Positions 4,734-6,410 of a stretch of DNA of 6,410 nucleotides are shown piece after piece (the first letter of the stretch is position 1; the number at the start of each line of letters is the position of its first letter). A program made the translations under genes and the position numbers. The stretch is from Dehalococcoidia bacterium (lineage in GTDB: Bacteria > Chloroflexota > Dehalococcoidia > Dehalococcoidales > Fen-1064), in NCBI GenBank assembly GCA_003153075.1, contig PMBW01000017.1:2130-8539 (forward strand). The letters run 5' to 3'. The notes under the pieces were generated by a model, which saw only the letters and a list, made by a program, of their open reading frames with translations, had not been told where the DNA came from and did no database searches.

Positions 4734-5189
4734 ATGCAAGCTCCCAAGCAGATCAAGCCCAAGCAACTGGCGGATTATCTGGAAGTGATGAGTAAAGCAG
4801 CCTTTCAAGCTGGGATCTCCTGGCAGGTGGTAGAAGCAAAATGGCCGGGAACAAGGGAAGCTTTCGATAATTTCGACCCAGGGGTGATCACTAAATATAC
4901 AGGCACTAAAATGGCGCAGTTGTTAGAAGACAAGCGCGTGATCCGGAATCACCTGAAGCTAGAGGCGATCGTGTTCAATGCCCGGCGGATGCTCGAATTG
5001 GATACGAAATACGGCGGTTTCCGGAAATACCTGCGGTCTTTCGGCAGCTATGATGAACTGGCAAAGGATTTACGGAAGAATTTTAAGTTCCTGGGGGAGA
5101 TGGGGGTATATTATTTTTTATATGTAGTGGGTGAGAATGTCCCGGATTGGGAAGAGTGGGCAGAGAAGCATTTTATGAAACAGGGATGA
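4734..5189 (+). CDS. Divergent DNA-3-methyladenine glycosylase I-like protein, probably without the classical active site
   Basis: A 151-residue protein that follows the core of the TagI (Adenine_glyco) helix-hairpin-helix fold. Matching blocks are FQAGISWQVVEAKWPGTREAF (24-44, compare QQAGLSWITVLKKRENY in E. coli Tag), FDPGVITKY (47-55), LLEDKRVIRNHLKLEAIVFNAR (63-84) and FKFLGEMGVYYFLYVVG (107-123). Tag excises 3-methyladenine from alkylated DNA in base excision repair. Here the residue aligned with catalytic Glu38 is A22, while W30 aligns with Trp46 and is kept. The protein starts too late to hold the N-terminal Cys and His of the zinc site and ends before the C-terminal His and Cys; it contains no cysteine at all. 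It is therefore either a glycosylase with altered chemistry or a DNA-binding relative. It follows the VOC gene by 42 nt and precedes thiL by 172 nt. Confidence 0.78.
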   Translation: MQAPKQIKPKQLADYLEVMSKAAFQAGISWQVVEAKWPGTREAFDNFDPGVITKYTGTKMAQLLEDKRVIRNHLKLEAIVFNARRMLELDTKYGGFRKYLRSFGSYDELAKDLRKNFKFLGEMGVYYFLYVVGENVPDWEEWAEKHFMKQG

Positions 5190-5325
5190 AGGCTTAATTT
5201 AAATCCCAAGCACCAGTTCTTGAACAATACTAAAATTTAAATTTCAAATTGTATAAATATAACATAGTTACCCGTGTGTCTGCGCCGGGATGGATGCGGG
5301 AGGGGGGACTAACCTGTCTTTCTTT

Positions 5326-5355
5326 TTTAATCTTGCCGTATTCGTATGATATAAT
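5326..5355 (+). promoter_or_regulatory. thiL promoter with perfect extended -10, predicted leaderless
   Basis: TG-A-TATAAT at 5347-5355 is a perfect extended -10 element. The -35 region is weak; TTTAAT (5326-5331) or TTAATC (5327-5332), at 18 or 17 nt spacing, is the best available. Only 6 nt (5356-5361) separate the -10 box from the thiL ATG, so the predicted first transcribed base is the A of the start codon. No purine-rich ribosome binding site is present before the ATG. Confidence 0.65.
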
Positions 5356-5361
5356 TCCGCT

Positions 5362-6387
5362 ATGAAGGTCGCAGAAATCGGGGAATTCGGGCTGATCGGT
5401 CGGCTGGCAAAAATGGCGCGGCATGCAGAAAACAAGTATGCAGAAGACAAGCAACAAGAAGCCTGGAAACAGTTGATCACCGGTATCGGTGATGATGCTG
5501 CCGCCTACTTCGCCAATAATGAGGTTCAGCTAGCCACTGTCGATTCGCTGGTGCAGGATGTGCATTTTTCATTGGATTACATGTCCTGGCGGGAACTGGG
5601 CTGGAAATCGTTGGCGGTAAACCTGAGCGACATTGCCGCGATGGGCGGGTTTCCCCGTTATGCGCTGGTTTCGTTAGGACTGCCGGGCACCACGCAGGTT
5701 GAAAATGTCACTGAACTTTACCGGGGGATGTTGGACATCGCCGGGAAATTCGGGGTGATGGTGGCGGGCGGGGATACGGTGAGTGCGCCGGTAGTTTTTA
5801 TCAGCGTGACGTTGCTGGGCAGCGGCGGCGATAAAAAGAGAGGTATGCTGAGACGTTCGGCGGCGAAAGCAGGGGATCAGATCGCGGTGACCAATTACCT
5901 GGGAGGATCCTCCGCAGGGCTGGAAATGCTGAGCAAAGGCCTGAAATTTAAACCGAAATTCGCTAAACCATTAAAGCAGTCGCATTTGATGCCAAACCCG
6001 CGGGTTGCCGAAGGGCAATTGCTGGTGGAAAAGGGCGTGAAATGCGGCATGGATATCAGCGACGGTTTGATCGGGGATCTGACGCATATCTGCCAGGAAA
6101 GTAAGGTCGGCGCACAGATAAATATCGACCTTGTGCCGGTGTTACCCGCAGTCAAGGAGTGTTTTGGGGACAAAGCGCTGGAGCTGGCGATGACCGGTGG
6201 AGAAGACTACGAGTTGCTTTTTACGGCTAATACAGCAGTTATGAACAGGGTGAAAAAGGCGATCAAATGTCCGGTGACGGTGGTGGGAGAAATCACATCG
6301 GAAAAGGCCGGAAAGGTGAGTTTAATTGACGGTAAAGGGAGATTAATTAATAATAAAAAAACGGGGTGGGATCATTTTGGGGGTTAA
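5362..6387 (+). CDS. thiL: Thiamine-monophosphate kinase
   Basis: ThiL phosphorylates thiamine monophosphate with ATP to thiamine pyrophosphate, the active cofactor, in the cytosol. The 341-residue length and motif order are those of the family: EIGEFGLIGRLA (5-16), the acidic loop GIGDDAA (41-47), D61-S near VQDVHF (64-69), NLSDIAAMGG (87-96), AGGDTV (135-140), PNPRV (211-215), MDISDGL (230-236), GGEDYEL (279-285) and the C-terminal GWDHFGG (335-341). The Asp residues of GIGDDAA, NLSD, AGGDT and DISDGL are the expected Mg-ATP and phosphate ligands. A charged stretch (residues 18-38) before GIGDDAA is slightly longer than usual. The start is clear because EIGEFGLI is the normal N-terminus. 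No TPP riboswitch signature (CUGAGA) is visible in the 172 nt upstream. The gene overlaps the likely next gene at its 3' end; the other thiamine genes are not in the window. Confidence 0.95.
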   Translation: MKVAEIGEFGLIGRLAKMARHAENKYAEDKQQEAWKQLITGIGDDAAAYFANNEVQLATVDSLVQDVHFSLDYMSWRELGWKSLAVNLSDIAAMGGFPRYALVSLGLPGTTQVENVTELYRGMLDIAGKFGVMVAGGDTVSAPVVFISVTLLGSGGDKKRGMLRRSAAKAGDQIAVTNYLGGSSAGLEMLSKGLKFKPKFAKPLKQSHLMPNPRVAEGQLLVEKGVKCGMDISDGLIGDLTHICQESKVGAQINIDLVPVLPAVKECFGDKALELAMTGGEDYELLFTANTAVMNRVKKAIKCPVTVVGEITSEKAGKVSLIDGKGRLINNKKTGWDHFGG

Positions 6388-6410
6388 TGAGTACATTTTG
6401 ACTGAAGGTC
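6377..6410 (+). CDS. Start of a downstream gene, cut by the window edge
   Basis: A frame starting TTG at 6377 and reading (M)GVNEYILTEG stays open to the end of the window and overlaps the thiL end by 11 bp. The ATG at 6387 is not usable because its frame stops after four codons. thiL is followed by tsaE, the ATPase of tRNA threonylcarbamoyladenosine synthesis, in various bacteria, and this beginning would be compatible. Eleven codons cannot establish it, so I assign no symbol. Start codon and identity are both tentative. Confidence 0.3.
   Translation, partial: MGVNEYILTEG

Noticed and set aside
4155..4808. Long minus-strand open frame (217 codons) opposite the VOC gene
   Set aside because: It runs antisense through a clear VOC gene with a consensus ribosome binding site. 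Its translation is rich in His, Arg and Cys without any recognisable motif, and it crosses the promoter region.
5317..5328. T-rich run (TCTTTCTTTTTT) as a terminator after the glycosylase-like gene
   Set aside because: The G-rich sequence before it forms only weak 3-4 bp stems; no stable hairpin abuts the T-run.
5190..5361. TPP riboswitch upstream of thiL
   Set aside because: The conserved CUGAGA and the second pyrophosphate-helix core are absent, and the predicted transcript start lies at the ATG, leaving no leader for a riboswitch.

Overview
The window is ordinary-looking bacterial chromosome at roughly 50% G+C by eye, with short intergenic spaces, sigma-70-type promoters and Shine-Dalgarno sites on most genes. 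The gene set (a ThiL-type kinase, a CT398-like coiled-coil zinc-ribbon protein, a GKP-type CPBP membrane protein, a DUF4375 protein) and the frequent reversals of strand would fit a Chloroflexota/Dehalococcoidia-like genome. That placement is an impression from gene style, not a demonstrated assignment. No rRNA, tRNA, CRISPR array or intact mobile element is visible.

Layout, left to right. Bases 1-957 hold the 3' three quarters of an MFS transporter gene, cut by the window edge. A CPBP-family membrane protein follows on the same strand (1069-1701). Its 3' end overlaps by 11 bp a convergent two-gene minus-strand unit: a RimJ/RimL-like GNAT acetyltransferase (2592-2041), then a small conserved protein of unknown function (2029-1691). 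A DUF4375 (DMP19-like) gene (2722-3198) diverges from the GNAT gene and is visibly AT-richer than its surroundings. The 129 bp between the two start codons carry two well-formed back-to-back promoters.

After a 196-bp stretch with no convincing gene comes a minus-strand coiled-coil/zinc-ribbon gene (4090-3395). Diverging from it is a plus-strand pair: a single-domain VOC (glyoxalase-like) protein (4320-4691) and a shortened, cysteine-free relative of DNA-3-methyladenine glycosylase I (4734-5189). Then comes thiL, thiamine-monophosphate kinase (5362-6387), whose end overlaps the probable start of another gene running off the right edge.

Functionally this is mixed housekeeping and accessory content, not one pathway; only ThiL has a precisely assignable reaction. 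I did not find a clear new multi-gene system. The most interesting signals are: (i) promoters whose -10 boxes lie 6-7 nt before the start codons of thiL and the DUF4375 gene, with no Shine-Dalgarno, pointing to leaderless mRNAs beside neighbours with canonical ribosome binding sites; (ii) the glycosylase-I-like protein, which lacks both the catalytic glutamate and the zinc ligands of the family; (iii) a palindrome next to tandem promoters of the VOC gene; and (iv) the AT-rich DUF4375 gene with an inverted repeat inside its promoter spacer.
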